A stretch of 64,000 nucleotides of DNA. It comes from Rhabditoides inermis. Lineage: Eukaryota > Nematoda > Chromadorea > Rhabditida > Rhabditidae. A program made the position numbers and the translations under genes. Numbering within the stretch: position 1 is the first letter of the stretch; the number at the start of each line of letters is the position of its first letter. Shown in pieces: positions 1 through 29,328 of the stretch. Below the pieces are notes generated by a model that worked only from the letters and a program-made list of their open reading frames with translations, was not told the DNA's origin and made no database searches. The stretch spans positions 248,001 to 312,000 of the forward strand of contig CAWZYM010000253.1 in the NCBI GenBank assembly GCA_963966185.1. Reading direction: 5' to 3'.

Positions 1-737
1 TCACTATGCTCACTTCTCATCCTCTTCACTTACATACCACTACTACGGATACACTCGCATTAGGCATTAGCCGTACACATGTACTCTCCTCTAACATTAC
101 ATTTCTTATATCTAATTTAATACCGTATTCAAGACTTCAACTATCGATATTCCCGGTCACAGCAAGAGCACTCTAGTTCCTGTACCTGGCTACACCCGAA
201 ACGATTCGCACTTTCACACACACACACACACATGACCGAAGAGTACATACACATGCATACTTCTACGTTTCGGCGAACGAGGAGAGAGGAAGAGAAACAG
301 TGAGAGTGAGGCAACTGTCCTTTGTGAAAACACACAAAATTCACAATACCGAGTGAATAGCAGAGTGCGTTGAGGGAAAAAAACGGTGCTCAGTGTCACC
401 AAAAATATCAAACGCGAAATTCTAGAAAACACCACCACCACCATCAAATCGCGGCAATCAGTAACTAAACGCGCCAATCTCAAACCCATTAACACCACAC
501 ATACATATTTTACGCCACGATGTCAACCAATAAGATTTGCTTGACGTCTATCCATTATATACAATATACAAAACCCCTATCATTTTAGTTTCACAATTTT
601 CAATTTCATAATCATAACGTGTGATACAGCTAACTGCACTTTTTATATTTTTCTCCTCTATTTGCTTTCATAACTGTCATACGATGGCAAAAACTGGTTT
701 CTCCTCTTTTGTTGATAGCTGAAGCTGATATCTGTAC

Positions 738-2563
738 CTGATATACGAGTGGCTTCCTAGGGCGACTATATGGTAGTCAGTGGGGCGGATGTTCATACGC
801 TCCAGCAGAATCTGAAAAGACCCCAGTGCTCAAGCTCATAACACGACCACACAAACACTGCTAACAGGGCAGTCTAGTATGTCCCATTATGATCCCACAA
901 TCTTCCAATCTTCACTACACCTACAGTACCCTCCCCTCCCCCACGTACCGCGAGTAGCAGTGCGCACTGTCCCCACGCGGCGTTGATCTCGTTCCATTCG
1001 ACGGGCTGGTCGGGCAGTCTGCCCAGGTGCAGGCCGTTCACACATCCCACACTACCCTCCACCCAGATGCTAAAATACCAATATCCACTAACCGATGAAA
1101 CCAGTAAAAAATGTTGACACCAACTTGAATGAGAAGTTGAGTACGTTGAGGTGTGCGAGTCTGTTGTACTGCTGCTCGGCGTATTTCAGCTCGGCAGTCG
1201 CCGTCGCAGCCGCCTCGTCCAGCGTCAACAACAACCTGACAAGAAACAAATATATGTTCTGAAGTTTGAACATTACAAGTTCTTTGTCCATGTTCACATA
1301 AAACCAGTGATATTCAAAACTACAATGTCCACCAGCCACCACACACATCTCTATTATAGAGACTCTATAGCCCTTTCAAAGAAAAAAAAACCAAACCTTC
1401 TCTACAGAAAAAAACTCTTACAAACGACAAGGATGCAATAGTCTTGGACTCATCGAACCGCTCCTCCACTCCCCCTTCACCCACTTCTTGTTCTCCCTGA
1501 AGTTCCTCCACAGCCGCGCCTCCTCGTCGCTCTCCCGAGACACCAGCGCCTTCTTGCGCTGCAACACACATAGTTGCATCAGAAACGAGTAAAGTTAGTG
1601 TGTTCCACCACGTCAACTGGACGTTTGCTCTTCGCCCAGTCACGCCTCCTCCGGCATCCGATCCCTCCTTCTACTCTCTCGCCTTCTCTTTCTTCGCTGT
1701 GCATACCTGCAGCTGGTTCTCCAGCTCCGCCTCCTCCTTAGTCAACTGCTCCAGCTCCGCGCACAGCTTCTCCTCCTCATCCTAGAACACAACTATCGAA
1801 CTATCGAGTATTCGACATTTACCCCAATATACTCACAGTCGAGCCATAAATATTATGTTTATAAAATCAGCAGTAGCGTGTGCAGCGTTCAATCAACTTA
1901 CACGTGTTATGATAATACTCGCTATAGGGGCCCGACAGACTTTTTCGCTCAGCGATAGCGAATCGTTTTCGGTGAATGTAGAGCGACAGCGAAATCGCCG
2001 GTGCTCAAAATCGCAGCGATTTTGGAATCGCGAGAATTCTATTTGTAAGTGAACAGCTTATCGCATATGCAAAAATGTCATGTTTTTTATTTGTTTTTGG
2101 TTATAGAATTTGTTTATAATGTTTATAAGCATCAGATGCATAACGTCCAACGAACCGCTGATGCATAAGATCTTGTGTATTTCAAGTGCAGAAAGCTCCA
2201 AAATCCCGTGCAAACTACCTTTTTGATACTAGAAAGTATGATTATAGCATTTGTGAAAAAGTATCAGAAATAATAACAACGATATACAACATAAAACATC
2301 AAAAGACTGAAAATCGCGTCGAAATCTGCGAAAATCCGGGCGAAAATCCGGAAACTACCAAAACGCAGCGAATTCGAATCGCAGCGATAAACGTAGCGAA
2401 TCGCTAAAAATTTCAAGCGAAAAAGTCCGACGGTCAAATCGCTGACTTTCGCGATTTGGGTTACGGTAGCGAATCGCTGGCGAAAACGCTAATCGATAGA
2501 GCATCTTAATACATTACGGAATCGCTGCGATTTTATCAGCGAAAAAGTCTGTCGGCCCCCCTA

Positions 2564-2612
<49 letters not shown>

Positions 2613-3237
2613 TGAGTCGGAGAGGCGACTGAGGCAATCTGACCGACGGAGACTGCAGGAGACCACGAGACACATGAGACCACTGCACAACGAACGCACA
2701 CGTGCTTGCCTGCACAAAACAACCATAGCGAATCACAACAGAGGAACGGATACGAATCCACGAGATCGCGTGACATGCAATCAAACCGGAAAAAAACGCA
2801 ATTACTGCGCGAAAAAATGGTCTCAATTCACAATCTGGTCGTTATAGACAGAGCGACAGAGATTGATTGAGCGATCGACAAGAGTCGAACAGCGCAATGA
2901 GAATACACACAAGCATCCGAAGATCCAGTTTCGGTGGATGCGAGCGCGACACTCGCGTCTCGTGCACACCCACACCTTCCATCAACCACAGCCGACACGG
3001 CAGACCCAGACATATAATTCAAGAATCACTGGACGCATGGGACACAAGACAGAACTAGTATCGGTGCGCGCCGACATCTCAGATCAGATGACGCTGACCA
3101 CTCATCGTCTGTATAGCTCGGAAGGCAATATAGCTCGGACGCAATTTTCCCAGACGGTCAAAGCGGTCAAGGAGATCGAGACAGCGAGACAGTGAGCGAT
3201 AACTCGTACAATCTGCGACGCAAACAAAACTCCAATA

Positions 3238-3288
<51 letters not shown>

Positions 3289-5246
3289 TTACAGAGAAAC
3301 GAGGGAGAGATAACAATGCGCGAACCGCGAAAACACTCGCGTCAAAATCACGCGTTCTATCTTCTATCGCACAAGAAAGTGCAATGAGCATATTACTGGA
3401 GTAGAGCACACAGCCCGGCACGAGATGGGGGAGATAGATACCGGTATGTGTTATGAATGAGGAGACTCACGGCTAGATTGGCGAGCTGCTGGCGCTGCGA
3501 GCCCGCGTCGACGTGCGTGTGCCGCAGATGCTAAAAGGCGAGGTCAGACTCGATCATGTATCATAAAATTGCTATATGATACAAAAAGGCACTTTCTGAG
3601 GATCTTTTTGCGGGTAGGGGCGCGTTCTGAGATCTTTCTGGGGATCTTTCTGAGGGTGCGCGGTCGTTTTGAGATCTTTCTGAGGGTCTTTTGCCAGCAA
3701 ACATTGAGTCTGACCTCTACTAAACACAGAAACATTCACATCGCATCGACGCATATATGCATCCCACTCACTGTGCTCGCAGTATATGACATGACCACAA
3801 TTGTAGACAACTCAGCACACTCACGTGTAGATGTTCGATGAGATTGCCGTACTGGACGCAGTCCTCCTCTAGCCTCGCCAGCTGTGAGTCCATAGCAGAC
3901 AGCAGCGTGTCCGAGCACTCCTGAAAGCATCTTGTTGCGAGTCTTGAGACTAATCGACGAATGTTATATGCTATAGCACCAGTGAAGAACCACAGAACGA
4001 ATAACACAACAAAAAAGTTTTTTTTAGAACACTTGCAGCAACATAACTTGCAGATGGGCGCGTCGGCGGCTATCTCGGCGTCGCAGATGATGCCCATCAC
4101 ACTGCGCGACTTGCCGTCCATGTCCTCTGTCACGGCCGACGAAGACTCTTCGGAGAACTCAAAAATTCTGTTACACATTGTTCATTATAGAAACACGTAT
4201 ACAATCGAAATACTGAATGAGACACATCATGAGGACGGAGAGGCTACCAGAAAGTTGTACACACTGCGTACCTTGGCCGTCTTGTGTCTGGCGAGCTGCT
4301 CGTCCCATCGCATGTGTGTCTGGCAATTCAGACACAACACCATCCCACTCCTGCAAACCACCACTACTCGTTCTCGTTGGCACCTTGCACAGACTGCATG
4401 CGATAGAATAAAACACAAACATGAAACATATAACATGAGTGAATGTTAGCGTACCTGTTTACGGACGCGGTGCCGGCAGTGGAGATGGTGGGCGCGCTCG
4501 ACGACGACGTCGAACCCCGCATCTACAAGCGACACGTCATCATACTCGACACACACAAGCAGAGCAATATCACATTGCGAACACATAAATCGAGCATAGT
4601 TTTGATCATACGTTCGCTTGGTTAGAGTTGCGACGGAGAACTAACGACATTTGAGAGAGCGTAACAGTTGTGTTGTGTGTGCGAGAGCTCTATCAGCTGT
4701 TTTTCTGTGAAGGTGGTCATCTTTTTCTTTCCATTTTCACCATTAATACACGAAATCATAAGAATCAAGCACTTCTGATACCAAAAAACGCGACCTACAG
4801 AACATTCGTAACTTTGTAGTAGGAAAGTGAGGCGAGGGGTGGAAAATAAACGCAATGGAACGTTCTGGTCGAGATAAGAGAAAAAACCTGCGTATTTCAT
4901 CACTCGAACTGACATCACTACGCACTCTAGCGGTGACTAATCAACACGTTGATCCTTGGTAGAACCATATCGTGTAATATTACCCTGTAAAAAGTAATAC
5001 AACTTTCAACTTCCGAAAATCTATAGAAAGCGGAAGGAACGCTGCGCTGACAAACAACTGTGTTCGAGTTCGACGGCGGCGGAAAATCGATTCGCGCGCT
5101 AGGACGCACTGCTGACGCGCGACAAAACGTTGCGCATTTGGTGAATCTAATATATATAAGCGGTAAAATAACTAAATACCAGCAACAGCAACAACAGACT
5201 GAAAGCCGTAACCGCTCGGACTCACCTCGGTTGGTGAAGTTGACAT
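738..5246 (-). CDS. bec-1: Beclin-1 (autophagy PI3-kinase complex subunit), 3' end not in window
   Basis: Beclin-1 is the scaffold of the class III PI3-kinase (VPS-34) complex that starts autophagosome formation. Exons read on the minus strand: 5226-5246 (tentative, MSTSPTE), 4455-4522, 4272-4350, 4048-4157, 3825-3930, 3471-3530, 1707-1781, 1422-1558, 1125-1235, 949-1069, 738-811; phase is kept throughout, about 320 codons. Recognisable blocks are the N-terminal motif [12 protein letters not shown], the segment [20 protein letters not shown], an acidic coiled coil, the peptide [19 protein letters not shown], then [20 protein letters not shown] and ALGSHSYIR of the evolutionarily conserved domain. 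About 100 C-terminal residues are missing; no matching exon was seen in 1-737, so they probably lie left of the window. Two joins are uncertain: exon 4048-4157 to 3825-3930, and the lower end of exon 1422-1558, where a shorter exon ending at 1481 fits the family length better but breaks phase. If the 5226-5246 exon is wrong, the start is 4522. Confidence 0.9.
1927..2561. mobile_element. Inverted-repeat (MITE-like) element in a bec-1 intron
   Basis: The left end (1927-1949) and the reverse complement of the right end (2538-2561) share GGCCCGACAGACTTTTTCGCT apart from one base near the outer edge, and both ends are flanked by TA (1925-1926 and 2562-2563), as for Tc1/mariner-type insertions. The inside has no long ORF but is dense in variants of GCGAATCGCT and GCAGCGATTTT. 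The element lies in the 1.7-kb bec-1 intron 1782-3470 and is followed immediately by a (GA)n tract. It looks like a non-autonomous DNA transposon; the family is not identified. Confidence 0.75.
3241..3286. repeat. (GA)n microsatellite in bec-1 intron
   Basis: Uninterrupted GA dinucleotide tract of about 45 bp in the same bec-1 intron as a similar tract at about 2571-2610. It creates artificial Ser-Leu or Arg-Glu reading frames that are not genes. Confidence 0.9.
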
Positions 5247-5910
5247 AGTCCGAAACACGCGGAAATTCGCGTCCACACCATCGTTGCCTTATAAACTGCG
5301 CGGAAGGTTGTTTGTTCTCTCTTGATTGCTGCTTATCCGGTAAACAACTTGGCTGGGCGTTCCGTGCGTGCCTGGTACCACGCGCGCCCTCCCTATACGC
5401 TATAGTTACTCACTCCCCTCCATCCCCTGCGCACCCTCAACACACATAATATCCGTTCGCCTCGCGTCGTTCGAACAACCGAACGGCTCTCGACACAGCC
5501 AACGATCAGCCACACTTGACTCCGTATCACATCGTGCCTTCCAACACCATCTGGCCCAAAACTACTCCCACAAACACCGCAGCCAAACGATTCGCTGCGT
5601 AACTCTTTTCATTTTTGCAAAACATCTCCACGTACAACAACCATTAAAAATATCATAATATGTCAAAATAAACAATTTCAGTGTGTCACAATACTATACA
5701 CGGGGGCGGTAGAGCGCAGTCACAAAGTGTATCTCAAAGGGGGTGAGATGGGAGAGGGAATTGTGCAAGTAGAAATGCGTGTGTGAGTGAGAGAGATGGG
5801 TATCTGGTCTGGCTGGTTTATGGCTAGACTGCCAGTTGTGACCGAATTAGAGGGGGAAAAGGGGGGAGAGAGACGGTCCGGGACGCGAGAGCTCCGACAA
5901 CTACTCGCAT
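5247..5910. other. Spacer between lag-1 stop and bec-1 start
   Basis: About 660 bp between the end of lag-1 and the first possible bec-1 ATG, both on the minus strand. It should hold the lag-1 3' UTR and the bec-1 promoter. I saw no canonical AATAAA on the minus strand and no exon that fits either gene. The distance is longer than the usual gap of about 100 bp between genes of a nematode operon, so co-transcription is not supported. Confidence 0.5.
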
Positions 5911-16133
<10,223 letters not shown>

Positions 16134-17440
16134 TCAAATAACACTGCAACAACATGAATCAGGTGAACTCATGAATCCCCACTTCCTCACTCACATTAAC
16201 AATTAGCACTCAGTGTGAAAATGGAAGATCAGAAGGGGCGTGGAGCAACAGTAGGCAATGTGAGGGAGTGAACCCGAAGGCGGTGTGCTTACCCAGCAGC
16301 CAGGTCTAAAACAGATAATTGGTTATGAAGAATCTCAATTCAATACAACCAAAGTAAAGCGCAATTCGACAGCAAAACATTGAATGTTGCAAAACAATGG
16401 TAGACGTGAATTAAAACATCGCGCTAACCGCGTGGTATGCGCGTTGAGCGACATTGTGAATCATTACATATGCAAGAACCGCGATGCTCAATCATTATCA
16501 TACGAATCATATGGAAAATAAATAAAAAACAATTCTTGATTGAAACAACACACTTTCCGCAATATACCTACGTACGCGACACGGCTCTAAACCGCGCAAG
16601 ATGGGGTGAAATAGCGTTTGAGGCGGGATTGCGGGTGCGATGTGACAAACACTCGCGGGCGCCAGACCACTGGAATATGTGCGGCGGAATCTCGCTGACA
16701 TTTGCGTCTCTCTTTCTCACTCTCTCTCTCTCTCTCTCTCGCTCTCACTCTCTCTCACTGTGCAATTGTGGGAGCCGCCTGTTTCCCACAGCCACGTTCC
16801 CTTCCCAGCCTCCCACCCGCCATTCTCACAGCCATTATGCGATACGCAGGGCGCAGTCAGACACCCTATGTGAGACACTGCCGCGGACACACACACAGAG
16901 ACAAGCAAAAAACTCAGTATGTGCGCATTCGACGCTCATACGACTATTGCAAACCACATCGAAACTCAAAACACAACATTCGATCAGGAGAGAATGATCG
17001 CTGATCAGGTAGATCGCTGATCAGGTAGATTTGAAATGGAATTGAGTTGAATGTGACGCAATGAAAATATTTTGTAAAATTTGTAGGAAGTTTCATAGTT
17101 GTGAGAAAGTGAGAAAACTCGATGGAAACAAGTTGTTGTTTGAGAAGAAACAACAACAACAATTAACGGTAGTGCGGAGTATAAAGTTACGATCTTATCA
17201 TGAAGTGGCTTCAAAAGAGTGTGTTGTGCGTCGTACGATGACACTAATCTTGTATTGGGATAAATAGAAATAGAGAGAGAGAGAAGGGAGAGAGTTAGAG
17301 AGATGTGAGAGAGACATTGTGGGAAGAAAGGAAGTGCTAGATGATGGATTGTTCGCAGCGTGGGAAACGCGACAAGACACGCCCACATTTCATCCCGCTG
17401 CAAAACCGCTGCTGACCTTCTCTCTCCTCCCTCCCTCCCT

Positions 17441-17492
<52 letters not shown>

Positions 17493-17651
17493 CTCTCCCT
17501 CTCTCTGATAGACAACCTTCGCATACAATGACAAAGACATCGAGCGAACACTCGCATGAGTTTCAGCAAATCACATTTGCATACCCGTCACTTTCAATCA
17601 AAGAAATGAACCCATCATTTCCACACGGCCTGCGCTTGTTGTTCGGTCGCG
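16134..17651. promoter_or_regulatory. Divergent promoter of lag-1 and the EGF membrane gene, with CSL-type sites
   Basis: The spacer between two head-to-head genes is about 1.5 kb. It holds GTGGGAA at 17,319-17,325 and 17,360-17,366, and its reverse complement TTCCCAC at 16,783-16,789, plus two (CT)n tracts (about 16,718-16,740 and 17,452-17,487). By simple base-frequency arithmetic, RTGGGAA is expected about 0.4 times here on both strands. No further exon was recognised. In C. elegans lag-1 is known to be positively autoregulated through CSL sites; that the same happens here is inference. Confidence 0.45.
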
Positions 17652-23874
<6,223 letters not shown>

Positions 23875-24420
23875 TTATTCGTTTTCGAGTTATTCTGATT
23901 GTGACATAATATGTTATTATATATTATAAACGCGCGTAGTGTTGTCAGTGTTGTTGTCTCTCCGTGAGTCCACTCAATCAACACAGGGGTCAAGAAAAAG
24001 AGTGAGAAAGAGGTGGGGAGGAGAGGGAGGGAGAGCAACTGTTTCCGCAATCCATCACCCCGCTGCCGCCACATCTCTCACTGATTAGGCTCGAGATAGA
24101 TCAAATAGTGTGGTGTGCGGAGAGAGCGCGGCGCTCACACCTATGCTAATTGGCCCAATCTATCGAGGCGCTCTCGGTTGATACGGCGCGTGGGGACTAG
24201 TGGGAGCGGTTAGCCACTCGGCCATTGTGTGAACCTCGTGAAATTGGCGGCCGTGCCGTGCCTTTGCCTTTCATAGCCGCGCCTTGAATCGCGGCACACC
24301 TCCTTCCTCTCCCTATCTCGAATACTTGTTGTGGATGTGTTGGGTAGAGCCTGCCATTGACACATACGCCTCGCTTATATCCTAGAACATCATCACTGCT
24401 CCATTCATTTCTCCCTTTAG

Positions 24421-24455
<35 letters not shown>

Positions 24456-24817
24456 GCTCACATACACTCAGGTCGTTCGCTTTTATCCCGCGGGCAAGTG
24501 TGCGCTCTTTACTATGTCGAAGAAGCTCAAAACAGATGCGCTGCTTATGACGGCGCCTTGATCCCTTCTCGAATAGCTCTCTCGATAGATAGCCATCTAT
24601 ACTCACCCGTTCACTTCGGAACCGCTCGCTGCGAAAGGTCAGTCCGGGTCTATCGCCGTCTCTCATCTTTGTACATACGTGCCCTCCACATTATTCCCCT
24701 TTGTTCTCTACTATATTTGCTGTGTTGCGCTCGCCAATATGTACTCATGTCCCGTCGCGTGTTTCCGGTTTCACGCTTTTTTGCGATTGTTGTGTCATGT
24801 TCCGCGTTTCTTTTTCT

Positions 24818-24849
<32 letters not shown>

Positions 24850-27037
24850 ATGAGTACTCTCTCCTTTCTATTTTTCAGCTTTCTCGTCACTATTCTTTAT
24901 GAACTCTTCCGGCATGTGTGCAAGCTTTGCGCTGAGATATTGGGTTGTTGTAAACAAGCGGGCCGTCCCCCCGGAATCACATTATCCCGGGTATATGTGT
25001 CCGCTGATTGTTCTCCATCGAAGCGCCGCCCACGTGACTCCGCCCAATTTCTCGACGAGTGGCTTTTGAGCCCTTTCATGGTAGGCAGGCGTTTTGAGTG
25101 GACTCGTCGGCTTTCTTGCTACTTTTCTCTCGAGAATACTTGAGTTGCCGGGCAAATTTGATTGCATCGACTTATTCAGCTGTTCCTTTTGGGGCGAAAA
25201 CGTTTGCTCAGGTGCGAGCGTCCTCTGGTCCCAGCGGATTCACACTCTCTACTCCCATTCGCACTTTAGTCAATCATGCAAAACATATTCTATTTATATT
25301 CCACTTAGTTTGTTATTTGATTTGATAAATCCTTTTACTGCCTTACTTTTTACTTATACTTTTACTGCCGTTCATCTGCCGTCTCCCCCCCCCCACATCA
25401 TTCTCGCACGTTTCGTGATAGACAGATGATAGACATGTTTCCATATTCCCGGTATGTTTTCTCTCTCCCAACATTCTTCTCCATTGATCGAATCACACGT
25501 CACCTTCCATGTCATAATTCATCCCTTATTGCATAACACGATTACCGCACTTTCTTTCCTCGAGAAAAGCATGACCTTCCCATCTTCGCCCTTTTCTCCA
25601 TTCAAGTGCCACCTCTTCCTTCACTCTCACAACATTTCTCTACTATGCTCTTTTGAGAAATGTATAATTACCAGCCATGTCCCGTGCACACTCTTTATCT
25701 CATGTCACTCTTTGTCGCAGCGGGACGCAGCCTCTTCACTCCACACACACACACCACACACGCACCGCCGGCCGTCTGACCTCTTCCAGAGTACACTTGA
25801 CACTTGACTCTTATCTACTAGTATAGCCAGTATTGTCTCACTCATTATCTGAATATGCCACCTTATTGACCTGTGTCACTACAAGAGCGGTGTTTCAAAA
25901 GAATAGCGTTTTCTGACGAGGGAGGTGTTATAGGTCCTCCACTCGGATTCACTTCATAAGGTAGAAATTGAAAGCCCTTAACCTACTGTTTAACTTATCA
26001 AAAAATCAGCTGCCCTCGTTTCGGTTTAGGCATACTTTACATAGAAAGTAACAGTCAAAAATTTTAAAGTCCAGACACTCGCTGGAGGCAGTCATTGACG
26101 TTTTTGACCATAACTCGGCTCTAAATCGATGAAATCTCATATTTCGAAGTTTTTATGAAAGCTATAGTCTTCTATAACTATTAGGGACCCACTCCGATAA
26201 AAATAGTGCAACATACGTAACACAAAGTACAGTAATCTGGTATCAACTTCAAACGAAGATTACGGTACTTTAATGGACACGAGGGCAGCTGAACTTTTGA
26301 TATGTTGTTAAGGAGACTAAGAGCTTTCGAATGGTGCCTTCAGATTGTAAATCCGAGTGGAGGACCTATAACACCTCCCTCGTGAGTGTTTGGTTTGGAT
26401 GTGTTCGGAAAAAGCGTTTCGAGATGCGGAAGTGTTAGGTGTTATTCGAGACGCTTTTTTGAGAGTGTTCTGAAAGAACTTACGGTGACTTTTGCAACGT
26501 CCGCTGTCAGTAATGTAATTTCGTCCTCTCATGTCTAACACGGTCCTGTTTCATCTAGGCTATGTCATATTTTACGTGCCGGCCAATTCCTCCTCTAATT
26601 CTCTGTGATTTACCGTGTGAATGATGTCACGCTGATTTGGCGGCAGAATAGCGCACAGTTGAACCAACCGCTCCCTTATTAGCCTATTTGCCGGCTATTT
26701 GCCTATCGAGGCAATCACTCGGCCATATTTGTGCAATTACCGCGCGGCGCCGCACAGTCTATCTGATGATCTGATGTGGTTGTTTTATGCGCACCCTTCC
26801 CGGGAATCTTTTTTACGACCGTGTAACAACCACCGCTCGTTTTATCTCATCCTGTCTTTGATTCGCCTTTTTCCCCGGGATGCGCGCTCGAAAAACTACA
26901 CGCGCGTGTTTGTTCATCTCTCGATTACAGCCCCTCCCCCCTCATTTTCACCTACTCAGCGACAATCGACACGAGTGGCTGTGCACTATGGTTAGCCGAG
27001 TGATAGCGATCTACTGATCTACCCCCGCTGATCTACC
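23875..27037. other. Spacer between the EGF gene and the aminopeptidase gene
   Basis: About 3.2 kb without a supported exon. It contains the EGF-gene 3' UTR (with an ATTATAAA near 23,922), GA and CT tracts at about 24,427-24,452 and 24,826-24,850, an inverted-repeat element at 25,913-26,386, and presumably the aminopeptidase promoter. ORFs of up to 181 codons in 24.3-25.2 kb run through the CT tracts and have no family signature. Confidence 0.5.
25913..26386. mobile_element. Inverted-repeat (MITE-like) element with long termini
   Basis: The left terminus (25,913-25,952) and the reverse complement of the right terminus (26,349-26,386) are almost identical over about 38 bp, sharing ACGAGGGAGGTGTTATAGG and TCCTCCACTCGGATT. 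A weaker inner arm containing CAGCTGCCCTCGT occurs at both sides (about 26,008-26,022 and 26,281-26,296). No transposase ORF is present. Target duplication is not clear. It appears to be a non-autonomous DNA transposon of unknown family. Confidence 0.75.
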
Positions 27038-29284
27038 ATGAGGCGACACGACCACGAGATAGAGCCGTGCTTGGGAGGCGCATCAATGGCTCCTAGTCCA
27101 GGTGGGCGAACTGCACTGACGGTATTCACGTTTTGACTTTCTAATATTAGTTCAAACAAGATCAGGGATTTTAGTGGTGATACTTACCGTTTGACATTAT
27201 ACCAATTTTCTGTTTCTTTTTCCACAATTTACATATGTTCATTTGATAGACTGAACAGACAGCGAAGAGAAAAAGGGAGGGAACAGTGTTCTTGCTAGTT
27301 ATGTTTGCTTTCGTTTCGATGAAGTGGATTTCTCACTTGCTCTTTTCTCACTCAAGGTGTTCAACAAGATTTGCGCACTTGTGAGACAGATCTTGAAAAC
27401 AAGCAAAGGCACAGGGATGATTCCAGATTCCGCGGCGTCTGCGTTCACATCTGTATCCGCACGGAGACCAGACCACACCCGCAGATGCATCATCCTATTA
27501 CTACTTATTACCATATTTCTTTTTGCCGTGAGTTTTTTCTTGCCTACTCACTTCAATTACATTGTAATGTCCTTGTTTTTCAAGGTTTTTCTCGCCTTTC
27601 TGACAGGTCAGTGGCTCACAGAGCAGAAGATAGCCAGGAACGGGAGCTTCGATGCGGAGGTATTTCATCATTCAGATTCGTTACGTGTTCCATGTCCTCT
27701 AACCCTCCATGTCTAACCCGTCATGTCCCTACTACTTGAACCCCACCCAGGACCGCTTTCTTCGGGGGCAGCAGCCGATCGCGCTGCTCATGGAGCCATC
27801 GGGATCGAATCGACCCGACCCTCGATACTACTCCCAACACAAAGAACACACAGACAACACCACGTCTACCACACTCAGCACCACTCACTCGACCAGTCGT
27901 GCGTCGATCAAGACCACGCAGCATCGCACGCGCACAGTCACCTCATCAACCAGAGCAGCTACTACCACCACTCTCAAGACCACCCTGCCTCCACCGACCA
28001 CACAGAGACATAGGGAGAAGATCATTCCGGTGAGGGTGTGCAGTGTGTGTGTGTGTGTGTGCAGTGCACCCGTGATTTGTCCCCTGTCCTGTCTGCACGT
28101 GTTTTCTTCGGGTAGCTCTAGCAGGAGGATTTTAGGAAGTGTACTAGGATCGAGGTTTTAGTTGAGTGCGGAGCGCGTCAATCTCACGCTCATGGACGTC
28201 CATCCCCCGCATGTCGTCTTTGACTTTATTGAGGTGAGGTTCGAAAAGATTAAGATTCATGACTGTTTTTTTTTCAGACGCACGGCGGCTCGCAGCGCAG
28301 TCATAAGCGCTCGCCGCTCGTCAAACTGCCTGAACACATCTTCCCATCCAAATACGATCTCTCTGTGAGTGTTTGTCTGTTTGTATTGGAAAATACAAAT
28401 ACATTTACTCGTTTATCCTAGAAGTGAATTTGTTGTCCAAGCATGCACAGTTTTGTGAGAAACAGAACTCACTTACCAAGCTCACCATTTCGTTGTCTAC
28501 TTCCTAATGTACACTACTCGGTTTCTTTTCATTCTGACTGTCTTGCAGATCGATTTCACGTCGTTCGCCACCGATGAGAAGTTCACTGCCAACGTCACCG
28601 TCCATCTGGAGTCGAGGGCAAACGGCACAGGTGCGATATTGTGAGCGCAGTACTCATCTTGTAAACCCTAACAACATATAATGGTATTTATGTGAAAGAG
28701 TTGAAACGTATAATATGTGACTTTGTGAAAGAGTGTTTCCAGAGCTGGCGGAACTGGCTTTCCACGCGGGCAATCGACTTCAGCTGAGGAGGGTGCGACT
28801 GCGCGTACTCGACGGAGTCAGAGGTGCGCACTAAGCATTGAGTTCTCACTCGTTCCTGTCACGCACATGCTTCTCTTGTTGATAACTTTTCTTCATTTAC
28901 TGAAACTTTTTGGTGCTAAGACCTTTCTACAAGTGTGATTGCCCTACATTAGTGTATCATGGTTTTTTTTTTGCAGAGCGGAACGTTCCGATCACGTCCG
29001 TGAAGCAGGAGCTGAGTCGGAAGATCGTGCGACTCACACTCAAGGACAGGCTCAAGAAGGGAAAGTGAGTTCACTTATCTTCAAACCTCGTAGTTCATAT
29101 GGTGATGATTATGCTATAACGATTTCCAGGTACTTCCTCGACATCACGTACCAGTCGGAGATCTGCGGAGACGAGAACTCCGGAGTGTATTGCGACAGAA
29201 ATCTCGATGAGGTGACGTGACTCCAACATTCGTGGACACTGTCGAGCCGCCCATACTCTAGAAGCAGTTTCCTCAGCATTTTCG

Positions 29285-29328
<44 letters not shown>

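Noticed and set aside
24357..25143. ORFs of 154-181 codons between the EGF and aminopeptidase genes
   Set aside because: They cross CT/GA tracts, overlap each other in different frames and show no motif.
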